Shown here piece after piece: positions 1 through 9,223 of a DNA stretch of 64,000 nucleotides. This DNA comes from Oscarella lobularis (lineage: Eukaryota > Porifera > Homoscleromorpha > Homosclerophorida > Oscarellidae). The position numbers and the translations under genes were made by a program. The notes under the pieces were generated by a model. The model searched no databases, was not told where the DNA came from, and saw only the letters and a program-made list of their open reading frames with translations. Each line of letters starts with the position of its first letter. Position 1 is the first letter of the stretch. Where the stretch lies: positions 5,631,733 to 5,695,732 of the forward strand of contig NC_089175.1 in the NCBI RefSeq assembly GCF_947507565.1, given 5' to 3'.

Positions 1-1217
1 TACTGTGTCGCCGGTACTGTCGGTCATAAAGTATTGACCGGTCAGAAGAAGATTGAGATTGATAAGAAAACAGTGGTACGTTGAGTGAATAAACCATAAG
101 AAAGACTGGATATGATTTGGTATAGATTGACGTTCAGCTTTCAGTGGAGTACATGTCATTCAGGTATTGCCAGCAGCCACTTTTACTGTAGATAAGAGAT
201 GGCTTCTGTGTTAGTGCTCACGCTGATGCCAAAGGAATCATGCAGCTGATACGAATGGTAGAGATACGCGACGTCTAATATTAGAGTATTTATTATGTAC
301 AATTAGTGCGAGCCCAGAAATGTTCTGCTTGTCCACGGAGAAGAGAAGAAGATGGAATTTTTGAAGAATCAAATCGAGAAAGAATTTCGTAAGTAGCACA
401 ATATGGAGGGAGGAGACCTTTCCTTGGTCAGAACGACTCATTTTTAGATATCAGCTGCACGTTTCCAGCCAACGGAGAAATGGTCACCATAGAAACAGAC
501 CCACGCATAGAAATCGACGTCGACGCAAAATTGCTCGCATACGCTGGCGGCAAAATAAAAAGTAACCATGGAGACTCCTTCTAAAATAATAATAATAATC
601 ATAATTATCTTCATTTTCTAGGTGATAGCTCTGTGCCAAAACGTCTCCGAGCCGATTTAGATGGCGATGATCGCGTGCTCGAGGGGATTCTTGTTATGCG
701 TGAATCAGGCATGACTCTGATGGAACCTCAGCAAGCGCTCAAAGAGCTCGGTCTGATGGAGCAGCAGCTTCGTTTTACGACGCGTCTTGGCGTGCCTCAA
801 TCGGCACCGCCACTCAAAGTGCTCTCGCAAAGATTGAGTGGCATGCTGAAAGGGTAATAATAAATAATACGTAAATTATTTTATATTGGATTGTTTTTTT
901 AGGGCTTTTGAAGATTGTGATTTTCGGGTTATGCCTGATGGGAGTATAGGAATTGCCAGTGTAATGATACAGGTTAGATAATGATCTTAGTTTATGCCAC
1001 ACACGCAATCTTCTCATACTTTTCACTTTTAGCACACTCAGGGGGCGGATCCGCTAAAGGGCGAAGAGGATCGCGAATTGCACGTGTCCTGGTCATATCA
1101 GGTTCTCTTTATAGAACACGTGCATTGATTATTAGATCATGGATTTCTTAGGACGACGATCTCGGTTCAGAAATCGCTTCGTGTACAGAGGACTTCTTGC
1201 GGACAACGTCTTTGTAG
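1..1217 (+). CDS. INTS11: Integrator complex subunit 11, 3' part (last nine exons)
   Basis: INTS11 is the zinc-dependent endonuclease of the nuclear Integrator complex, which cleaves snRNA and other nascent transcripts. The window opens inside the gene. Exons I can place with consistent phase and GT-AG borders are 1-75, 126-163, 215-257, 307-388, 448-561, 622-853, 903-972, 1033-1101 and 1152-1217. Joined, they read YCVAGTVGHKVL near the start, then VEYMSFSAHADAKG, VLLVHGEEKKMEFL, FPANGEMVTI, QALKELGLMEQQLRFT and LHVSWSYQDDDLGS before the stop. These match my memory of the metazoan INTS11 beta-CASP/C-terminal region (human YCVQGTVGHK, SFSAHADAKGIMQL, LVHGEAKKMEFL, PANGETVTL, QALKELGL, LVSWTYQDEELGS). 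SAHADAKG is the conserved histidine motif of the metallo-beta-lactamase/beta-CASP nuclease core. Introns are 46-60 bases. The N-terminal catalytic half lies left of the window. Confidence 0.93.
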
Positions 1218-1475
1218 CTATGGATTGACTGCATAATGTATGACGTGTCAATAACGCACGCGCACTTACTTATTCATAGTTCAAACGGGTTCAAATTAGG
1301 TGACGTGTCAGTTTTTTTATAATACACGCACACACATACAACACGTAGACTTTTTTAGCTAAGGTTTCCTATTGTTAGCCATTCGCGGATATGACGTCGA
1401 GACTTCTATATAGATATCAACACGTAACTTTAAAACAGTCAAGCCCCTGGGAAGAGAGTTCTTCAACATTCCTCG

Positions 1476-2226
1476 ATGGGTAAAACGATATCTCCTTCCC
1501 CGACGAAGCCGTCATCTGTCGGTCTTCTCCGCAGGATTCGTTCCGGTGGCTTCCTTCATCGCCGCCGCCCTTGTCGTCGCTCTCGTTCGAGCGACGGCGA
1601 CTCGCGGCGCGTCGGCGTCGATCGCGCACCCGTTACCGACGCCCACGAGTCGCATCGTCTCGCCGCCTTCCCAAAACGCGTCGTCGACGTCGTTCCAATC
1701 GTCGTCGAGTCCGATTACGCCGAGCAACGTCATCGCGTCGACGATCGCTTCGAATGCGAGCCGAAGCGTCGTCACGCCTACCAGCGTCTTCCCGACTACG
1801 TATCGAACCGCGATTCCGGTCACTTTACCGGCCGGAATAATGAATGAAACGGCGGACGCGACTCTCCCCACCACCTACTCCGAAATCGTCGTCGCATCCA
1901 CTCCAGACGTCGTCGCGACGTCGACGACCTTCGTTCGACCGCCCGTCGCCTCATCGTCGTCGTCGGCTCCGTCTCTTCGTCCGAGTCCAACGATCGTTTC
2001 GTCGCCGTCGCCGACGCTCGTCGGCAAAACGGAACTCCGTAGCGACCTCGTCGTTTGGGTGCCCGTCGTCGCGATCGGCGCCGCGCTCATCCTCCTTCTC
2101 TTCGTCGTATCGTGCGTCTGCTGGCATCGCGATAGGAGATCGGATCGCTACGATTTTTCCGTCGTTAATTATTACGCGGGTCAGGAACTGAAAAGTCCGG
2201 CGCCGGCGACGACAAAGTACATTTAA
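1476..2226 (+). CDS. small Ser/Thr-rich single-pass membrane protein, two exons
   Basis: I read an ATG at 1476, a 55-base intron at 1480-1534 (GTAAAA...CCGCAG) and a second exon to the stop at 2224-2226, giving about 231 residues. The spliced start, MGFVPVASFIAAALVVALVR, is a good signal peptide; without the intron no in-frame ATG precedes it. The ectodomain (about residues 25-170) is rich in Ser, Thr, Pro, Val and Ala with no Cys, as in mucin-like stalks. A membrane segment follows (LVVWVPVVAIGAALILLLFVVS), then CVCWHRDRR and a tail of about 40 residues with YYAG and ending TTKYI. Codons are strikingly biased to TCG, GCG and CGTCG-type triplets, so several other frames stay open as shadows. 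I do not recognise a family. The start depends on the inferred intron. Confidence 0.6.
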
Positions 2227-2229
2227 TTA

Positions 2230-2555
2230 ATTAATTATTAATTAATTAATTAAATTTATTTTTGTGTCCAGTGGGTCTGACAAAGGTCAAACTAATAGTG
2301 TTCCGGATTTTTTGGAAGATCAGAAAGGCAGCAGTGTGTGATATAATCAATTTTTCGATTCGATTCGTGTGGTCTTCTTTCTTTTTCCTCTCTCATTGCA
2401 GTTTCAAATTTCGGTAGCCATGTACACGTGCTTCGGGTTCTTTTTTTGAGTAGAACGAAACCTAGGCGACTGATAAGGTAATGATATTTCTACAGAATTA
2501 TAATCGATGAGAATAGTGCACTGACTGACTGTGTTTCAAAGTCTACGCGCTCTAC
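2230..2555. other. intergenic spacer
   Basis: AT-rich TTAATTAA run at about 2225-2255, then spacer between the membrane-protein gene and the 3' end of the minus-strand MACPF-like gene. Bases 2478-2545 resemble the conserved 3' flank seen after later MACPF-like copies (GATAT..C.ACAGAATTATAA), so the transcribed 3' end of that gene probably lies here. No further gene seen. Confidence 0.5.
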
Positions 2556-4244
2556 TCAGTTTATCTTGATGAAAGTCTGCTGCATTGGTGAGGACTCTTC
2601 TTTCTGAGATCCTTCCTCCATCACTGACTGACAAGCATTCTCCAATTGGAACTGAGCGACGCCATCGGTTTCTTTCCACAAGCTATCATCTCTGCGTAAG
2701 AACTGAGCGACTTCATCGGTTTTTTCCCTCGGTGTATCATCTCTGCCTGCGGTTTCTTTTTTTGATGTATCATCTCTGCCTGTGGTTTCTTCCCTCGATG
2801 CATCATCTCTGCCTGTGGTTTCTTCCCTCGATGCATCATCTCTGTGTAAGTCTTCTTTCTTGCTTGGCAATTGCAAGTAGTGGCGACTGAAAAAGCCGCT
2901 TTTCCATTCAATCAACAGCCCGATGGTTAACCAATCCTCGAGTGCCTTCGCCTGATTTGTACCGGGATGACACAGGGAGAACTGACCACCGGACTTGTCT
3001 GCGAGATGCGTAGAAACGATTGCTTCATATTTGTCTCTCGACGACGTGCACAGGTAGAATCTCTGGCCACCGATCTTGAATGCAAGTAGAAACAAAGCAC
3101 CGGGAGTCGTCAGCAAATCCTTGGTAGTTTTTTTCGAGAAACTCCATCGCAGCGGAAGCGGTTCGATGTAAACAGGCGTTGCCTGTTTTTTCACGTTGGT
3201 CATGCGGAGTTTGCGCTCCTGCACTCTGACATAACGCTGGCCCGCTTTGAGATAGAAGGCGTGGGTCATGGGAGCACGTTGGAGCTCCTCATCGATGAAA
3301 TTCCGCGAAGCACTTCGCATCGATTCGGCCCAAGCGGGATCTTTGACGAGAGAGGCGATGGGCAAGACGCGCAAACACACGACGACTTCCTCGTCGCGTT
3401 TGATTTTCAGATCGCGCTTCAACGGCTTTCCGATGATGTCCGGATGAAGCAAGACGCGCTCGCTTTTCGTGTAAGTGGTTTTGGTACGATTTTGGGCGTT
3501 TCTTAGTTCGGAGGCGGCCTTGAACACTTTGAATGTAGTTGCAAAGCTGGCGTCATTTGAAGTGGTGCTCGTTGATGATGATGTCGTAATTTCGCGATAC
3601 ACTTTTCCGCCCATGTCGATGGCGACGACGAAGTGGGTCACACCCCCGAGAGGACCTTTGATCGCTCGCTCACAGTCGGATACACTTTCTTCGGTTGCTT
3701 CGTTCAATTCAGGCATGCGCGCTGGCAACTCGGTGTCTCCTTCTCGACTCTGCATCCTCTTGCCGTACTCTTTCAGTATGCAATCCTCGACGAACGTCCG
3801 GCCAACGGGATCGACTATGCGTTTTTCTTCGTCGTGCGCGTGAAGTCGAAACGTGTACGTTCGATTTCGAATCTGATGCCCGACGGCGATCCTCGTCTCG
3901 CTATCCGACGTCGATTTCTCGTACGAGCATCCGCACTCGAACGAGACGGCTTTCGAAAGAGGCGCCAGCAGCGTCGAGCTCAGTTTCCGCGTGAGTTCCG
4001 TCTTGGACGAAACGCAGAAAGTCAACTCCGAGTATCCCGTCCCCACGCGAGTTTCCTCGACGAACGGCTCTGAACCGCCGCCGTTCGCCGTCGTCTCGTC
4101 GACGGGAACGGGACGTGCGACGACTTGCATGAGCCTTTTCGGCTCGGTGGCCTTGATGCCTCGACCGAGACCCCAGCACGCCAGCTGGCTTTCATTGACG
4201 TGGGGATAGAGCTTGACTTGTTCGGAAAGCGTCGGCTCTGACAT
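2556..4244 (-). CDS. MACPF/perforin-like protein, intact copy
   Basis: An uninterrupted single-exon frame of 562 residues starts MSEPTLSEQVKLYPHVNESQ. There is no signal peptide, so it is cytosolic or exported unconventionally. Near residue 215 it carries GGVTHFVVAIDMGGKVYRE, which fits the MACPF hallmark (small residue/Gly-Thr-His-Phe/Tyr followed by Gly-Gly); this is the basis of the call. Other family-conserved blocks are LACWGLGRGIKATEPKRLMQ (about 21-40), ECGCSYEKS (about 103), FVEDCI (about 151), LRVLPIASL (about 297) and GALFLLAFKIGGQRFYLC (about 395). Near the C-terminus (roughly 470-535) an acidic/basic repeat of 11 residues (RDDASREETTG and variants) is encoded by a 33-bp minisatellite. 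MACPF proteins form membrane pores by oligomerising; whether this one does is inference. A TATA box lies at 4288-4295, about 45 bases before the ATG. It is the only fully open member in the window. Confidence 0.6.
   Translation of the reverse strand: MSEPTLSEQVKLYPHVNESQLACWGLGRGIKATEPKRLMQVVARPVPVDETTANGGGSEPFVEETRVGTGYSELTFCVSSKTELTRKLSSTLLAPLSKAVSFECGCSYEKSTSDSETRIAVGHQIRNRTYTFRLHAHDEEKRIVDPVGRTFVEDCILKEYGKRMQSREGDTELPARMPELNEATEESVSDCERAIKGPLGGVTHFVVAIDMGGKVYREITTSSSTSTTSNDASFATTFKVFKAASELRNAQNRTKTTYTKSERVLLHPDIIGKPLKRDLKIKRDEEVVVCLRVLPIASLVKDPAWAESMRSASRNFIDEELQRAPMTHAFYLKAGQRYVRVQERKLRMTNVKKQATPVYIEPLPLRWSFSKKTTKDLLTTPGALFLLAFKIGGQRFYLCTSSRDKYEAIVSTHLADKSGGQFSLCHPGTNQAKALEDWLTIGLLIEWKSGFFSRHYLQLPSKKEDLHRDDASREETTGRDDASREETTGRDDTSKKETAGRDDTPREKTDEVAQFLRRDDSLWKETDGVAQFQLENACQSVMEEGSQKEESSPMQQTFIKIN
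2682..2846 (-). repeat. 33-bp coding minisatellite in MACPF-like gene
   Basis: About four to five copies of a 33-base unit (plus strand contains CATCATCTCTGCCTGTGG) code for an 11-residue repeat in the C-terminal part of the MACPF-like protein. The frame is kept. Other copies of the family carry a different in-frame repeat here (Lys-Lys-Gly-Glu-Glu type). Confidence 0.8.
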
Positions 4245-5103
4245 ATCTCGATCTTGAATACTGGTTGGATGCCGTCAGAAGCCTACCTTATATAATCAGC
4301 TCAATTTCCTGCCTGTACCTGTTTTGGCCAGACTGTGCTTGTAAGCGTCGGTTCTGGTTGATGTGATAAAGACGTGCGTCATGTGAGGCGTTGAATTGCT
4401 GCTTGTCTTAATTAAAAGGTGAGAGTCTACGTATGCATGGAGTCTTTTCGATTGAAAGACTTCCAAAGGATGGGAATGAAAGTGGTATTGGCATATGCAA
4501 ATTGGCCTACATCTAATAAGTAGGGAAGCTTCCGATATGCATCACTCTCGTAGAAACAACAGAACTTGTTGAGAGTTCTTCATAGAGGTGAAGTCGCTAA
4601 ACCCGTTTCTCTTTATTTAGACTTGTTTCTGGCTGCATCTCGTCTTGCTTCTCACCATCTTAGGGGTCGAACTGAACTGAGAGAGTCTATCTACCTGTGC
4701 TCTGCCATCTTCTATTATCTGCGCACAGACATGATCTTGTTCAACATAAAAATAATAATAGCCACTAAAACAGTTTATAGTAAGGAGTCGAGCCTCAAGG
4801 CTGCTGAGAATTTGCCACTGAGAACGTGAGAACATGAATACAAATACTCTGAAGAGCCGCACAACACTGCGCGGAGCACCGTTGTCGAGTTAGGAGTCTT
4901 AGCTAACAATGCAGAAAATAAATTTCATTTTTGCAGTGGTATTTAGGTTACCCTATATAACGTTTTTGCGAAAGCAGCATCAGTGGGCAAGGATGTTAAT
5001 TGGCGGACATGATTCCGCAGAGCGTTTGAAACTGACACACATACAACGAAGCAACGAAAAACGTGAAAACGTCAGGATTTGATCCGGCTTTGACTCTTAA
5101 TCA
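4245..5103. other. 5' flank of MACPF-like gene and spacer
   Basis: The first 200 bases hold the promoter, with TATA-like CTTATATAATC on the plus strand at 4287-4297. Bases 4200-4430 reappear, diverged, at 8525-8760, so this flank has been duplicated. The rest (4450-5100) shows short ORFs only and no convincing gene. Confidence 0.5.
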
Positions 5104-5235
5104 ATTAGTTCACCTTCCACGTACCAAAAAAAGAATTGGCAGGGTCAAAGTGAAAGCGCATACTTCCACCTCGCGCCCTTACTGACAATTGACTGCCCTT
5201 ACTCACGTTCCGAAGTAGTTCGAGATAGAGAGAGT
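5104..5235 (-). pseudogene. relic of a TNF-like exon (collagen-TNF family)
   Basis: On the minus strand, bases 5225 to 5104 resemble the last third of the family's TNF exon: a KKGS.LSV-like stretch, then a variable loop and an end like F.TWKVN before the stop. Upstream exons of the same gene are not found next to it. It is a leftover 3' piece of the collagen-TNF family. Confidence 0.6.
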
Positions 5236-5831
5236 GGTCGTTAGTGACTCCAGAAGTGTGAACAGAAATTGATGCAGGTAAAGCTTATGTTACTCATGAG
5301 AAAGGACGTTTCTGGCGACAATTAGCTCGTGAGGTTCGCTGTGGCTCATGAGAGCACATGAGCTTTCGTGGAGGTTCTCATGACCTCCTCGTGACTCATG
5401 AGACAGAGTGTCTCGTGGTTTCTCTTATGTCTGTCATGAGTGATGAGCCAAATTCTTTTATGCAGAACGCGTCTGTGCTATCGTCTTGCTTGCCAAGGCC
5501 TCGCCACCGCTTTCTTGCTGTGTATTCTATTATACGTTTGCTTGCGTGCTTACCTTTGCAGGCACGAGGCCGTTCTAAAATCCTAATCAAGTGGAGCCTA
5601 AGAATGAGATGAATTGCTCGCTTTCGTTTTCCTCAAATTCTGCAGTACTAACATCATCCTTAGATTTCGTGAGGGAGCGTACTATTGCCAGTGCATGCAG
5701 CTCTCAATTTCTTTATGTCTACGCTACATCTCAAGCAAGTGTCACAATGAGTCTAAAACACAAGTGTCTGACGAGGCTTCATTTGTTTCATCAGTCTTTG
5801 GCAGCACATGACTGTTTTGTGGTTTGAAAAG
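5236..5831. other. spacer, part of a duplicated segment
   Basis: Bases from about 5430 onward match 12450-12813 (shared words such as TTTCTTGCTGTGTATTCTAT), marking the left part of a roughly 3-kb segment present twice (5430-8526 and 12450-15430). It is the 3' flank of the collagen-TNF gene at 5832. Short ORFs here are not conserved between the two copies. Confidence 0.5.
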
Positions 5832-7401
5832 TCAGTTTACTTTCCACGCGCCAAAGAAAGCTTGATCATAGGCAAAAGAGTATCGCACGCGCCCAGAAAG
5901 ATTCGTCCTAACAGATAGCCGACTGCCCTTTTTTACATTCCAAAGCAGTCCAACATAGTGACTTTTTCTGACAGAGTCGTCGCGAAAATAGATTGAAAAA
6001 CCAATACGACGTGAATCAACATGAATGGCGGGAGCCTCAGTATTCAATGATGATGACGATACATCAGTGTACAAATGGAAGTAAATAAAATAGATTCCAG
6101 ATTCGGGCACGGTGATGTAACCATCGCTATACGTCATTCCGCCTTGGAGAACGGAATCTGACGTGCTAGTTGACCAGTGAGTCACTACCGCCTTGCCTGA
6201 AACACAGAAGGACTTACTCGCCTAGTACTTTAAATGATTGTATTTGTTACCGGTGGAATAGGTTTTCCAGGTTGAACCGTCACCAACAATATGTGCAATG
6301 GGTTTTGTATTCAGGAGATCTGATACAATCTACAGATAAAGGAGCTAGAAAATGAGCCTCATATTTCTTGTCACTTCATGTACCTCTTCTTTCAACCTTG
6401 TCAGAATATCTTCATCTACTAGATAATAGGGTAACTTTAATTAAAAGACTAAGAAGAGTTTTTAAAGTTATTTACATCAAGTCCCCGCTCTCCTTTGGGA
6501 CCAGCTAATCCTTGCACTCCCTATTTAATTATTATTTTAAACAATGTCTTCAATCTTATTAATAAACACACCTGCTCTCCTTTAGGTCCTTTTGGTCCTG
6601 CTTGTCCTATGTGACCCGGTGGACCCTAAATTTACATTATAAAGGACAAAGTAGCGCAAAGGGAGGTTTCGGCGTAATTACAGGAATTCCGTCAATTCCT
6701 CCTCTTCCTCTTGGCCCTGTGGATCCGATGTCTCCCTAATTGATGTACTTAGTATACAGGAAAGGCGAACTTTATCTCCCTGTATTCCTTTTTGACCTTT
6801 CGGCCCCTGTATGCCCGTTTCACCCTGCAATGAAGCGAAATCAGCTTCAGAACAAGATACAGCACGACAAGATGTACTTGTATTCCGGTATTTCCACGAG
6901 GTCCCTGTGGTCCAGTTGCACCTTGTTTACCTTGAGAACCAGGAGGTCCAACAATACCAGCGGGACCCTACTCAAATTTATCTCTGATTTTAGGATAAAG
7001 GAGTATATGTAACCTGTTTTCCAGGAAGGCCTTGAGATCCTTTAGCACCTTGGTCACCCTATATGTATGCACATCCATGTATTATAACGTTCACTTATGA
7101 TCGACTGCATGCTTTGTCTCCGTTTTTTCCCGCGCTTCCTTGCTCTCCTTTGTCTCCTTCATGACCCTACAGTGCGAGTGCATTTGAAAGAGTCGAGAGA
7201 AGAGGTACAGGTTATTGTACGTACCCTCATGCCGGGAGAACCTCGGTAACCCGGAAGCCCCTGTTACGTTATCTGTATTAAAACATTTGTCATCAAGGCG
7301 CTATGAAACCGTACTCTGTCTCCTTTCTGGCACTCGGGGATGCTTTGACGTGAAAGCGAGACGAGGCAGAGAAAGATGAGGACGAATGATCTCCAGTGCA
7401 T
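5832..7401 (-). CDS. collagen-TNF-like protein, unit 1
   Basis: Exon 1 (7315-7401) codes MHWRSFVLIFLCLVSLSR plus QSIPECQKGDR, a signal peptide. Eight short phase-0 exons code Gly-X-Y collagen (for example GPPGSQGKQGATGPQGPRG at about 6880-6968), a 12-residue coil exon (DEDILTRLKEE, near 6395) and a neck exon. The last exon (5832-6196) is a TNF/C1q-like beta-sandwich of about 120 residues with THWSTSTSD, GYITVPESGIYFIYF, LLWNVKKGS and the TNF-like end FFGAWKVN. The fold and collagen stalk recall ectodysplasin or C1q/CTRP proteins, which are secreted or shed trimers. The intron after the second collagen exon starts GC (GACAAA|GCATGC), not GT. The coil exon start is one base shorter than in sister genes, which may shift the frame, so this copy may not be functional. 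Closest relative: unit at 12814. Confidence 0.75.
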
Positions 7402-7889
7402 TTCTTCTTGATTCAACTGACTTCAAGTTACGATGCCCAAGGCTTTTAAAGCAGCGTGTATGACAGCATCGCCGTATTTTAGCGAAACAATAATACTCGG
7501 CAGGAGAGAAGGATACTACCAAATCGGGTGAAGCTCAAGCAATCCATAGAGCTGTCAAAGTTTACTCTACCCTGTGTATAATATATACAGAAATTTACTT
7601 TACTCTATATGGTAGCATGTGTTACGTAGAGGGTGGTGAACCGTGTTCTATCCCCTTTTATTGAAACAACTCAAGTATGTGCGTCTTTATGTTTCCAGAA
7701 GATACTGGTGTATGCGAAAAGTGCATTTGGTGGTCCATCGATCACTTCATGCAATCTCTCTCGGTCTCTTCTTCAACGCGAGCTTCTGACAAGAGTCTTC
7801 AAGTTCCCTTTTCCGTAACCTATTCCGGAATTAACATGATGCCAGTGTATACATGCACCGCGAAAACCGGATAAAGCCTGAGGTGATGC
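7402..7889. other. 5' flank of collagen-TNF unit 1
   Basis: Upstream region of the minus-strand gene, matching 14374-14870 at high similarity. It holds AT-rich TATATA-like words near 7580-7610 and short ORFs that are not kept in frame between the two copies. No separate gene is supported. Confidence 0.45.
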
Positions 7890-8526
7890 CTACTGATCCT
7901 GTGTGTCTACGTGACAGGGAAGCTCCTGCTCAGTGCTGGAATATGTAAAGACGATTGAGCTCCACGTCACACTCTGTGCAAGGAAACAAGGAAGAAGAGC
8001 CCTGGGTAGAAGAGAAGGTTCTGATGGGACAGCGCACGCTAAGAGAGAGAAAAGAACTCGCTCCGAAACCAGGGCCAAGCGGTCGCTCCTCTCCACGGGT
8101 ATCGCAGGCTGACGGCGTTCACTTCTGCTGGGTCTTGGCTCCGCGTTTCTGGCCTCTTTGCGCACTCTCTTTTTAGCTGTACCTTTTTTTGGACTCTGGC
8201 AGCTTAGCACTCAATGCAGACGAAAGAAAAGTCGCCTCTTCGTTTGTTGAATGCATCAAAGAGGCTTCGCAGCGCGCGTTTCGGCTCGCTTTTTCGAGAT
8301 CTCAGCGGAGCACCACTTCTCTTTTTCCCTGGATCTACAACTCTTCCTTTAGGTGGATTTCGTTTTCGCTGATATTCCGAACGAGTTCTGTTTGATTTTC
8401 GAAGCCTCTTTTAGGTCTGAAAACGAAATTGCAAGCCACTATTTCAGGTCTACGAGCGTATTTCATTGATGAATTAATCGCTTGAAGCCGGCGTTTCACG
8501 CTTACCTCTGCCGTCCATGTTGACAT
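7890..8526 (-). pseudogene. partial second copy of the hypothetical Lys/Arg-rich gene
   Basis: This segment repeats 14880-15430. A last exon ending DLKEASKIKQ..F and KTKST before a stop can be read, preceded by a donor AG|GTAAGC after ATGGACGGCAGAG near 8508-8522 and an acceptor TTTTCAG. Exons further upstream, which exist in the 15-kb copy, are absent: the sequence runs into a copy of the MACPF-like 5' region at about 8521. It is therefore a 3' fragment. Another frame of the same segment encodes a basic Arg/Lys-rich stretch in both copies; I cannot decide whether it is translated. Confidence 0.35.
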
Positions 8527-8800
8527 GGGGACAGAACTTGACTTGTTCGGAAAGCGTCGGCTCTGACATCTCGATCTTGAATGCCGGTTGGATGCAGCCA
8601 GAAGCCTACCTTACAATCAGCCCAATTTCCTGCATGCCTGTACCAGTTTTGGCCAGTCTGTGCTTGTAAGCGTCGCTTCTGGTTGATGTGATAAAGACGT
8701 GCGTCATGTGGGCCATTGAATTGTCTAAAAGGTGAGAGCCCAGGGATGTCCAAAGGGTGGGAATGAAAGGAGGCTCTACGTGGCGGTGAATTGCATCTAA
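8521..8800 (-). pseudogene. fossil 5' end and promoter of a MACPF-like gene
   Basis: Matches 4200-4430, that is, the first dozen codons and the upstream region of the intact MACPF-like gene, including its flank words TTGACTTGTTCGGAAAGCG and GTGATAAAGACGTGCGTCA. Only the 5' tip is present. It sits directly against the fragment of the Lys/Arg-rich gene, marking a recombination junction. Confidence 0.7.
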
Positions 8801-9223
8801 TTAAGTAGTAAAGCTTCTGATGCGCGTCACTCTCAAACAATAGCATTGAATCAATCTATTCGTAGTCACAGCTGTTTCTCTTGATTCAGTGGTCACAGAT
8901 TTTTCAAGATCTTTGCACAGGATGATCTTCTTCAACATCAAAAAATAATAGTCCTTTACAGTTTAGTTTAGTGCAGGTCCCCAGGAGTGTGTCAATTTAT
9001 CTTGATACCCTGTATCGGCCTTTTTTAGGCTGCTGAGCGTTCGCCACTGAAAGCGTACACGTTTTTTTTTACGAAAGCCGTATTCATAGGCAACGATGTC
9101 GAAGGAAATTATGATTAGACATTCTCGCAGAGTGAGACTGACACAACAATTTAATTTATGCACGTGACATACAATGGAGCAAAAAGCACGTAACAAACTC
9201 GGGTTTTGATCTAGTTTTGAATA
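8801..9223. other. spacer / 3' flank of collagen-TNF unit 2
   Basis: Contains the downstream region of the gene at 9224 (minus strand), including a possible poly(A) signal ATTAAA near 9150 within ATAAATTAAATTG. Short ORFs only; no gene seen. Confidence 0.4.

Noticed and set aside
1571-1840. Arg/Ser-rich frames overlapping the membrane-protein gene
   Set aside because: Arise from the CG-rich codon bias; only the frame with signal peptide and membrane helix makes structural sense.
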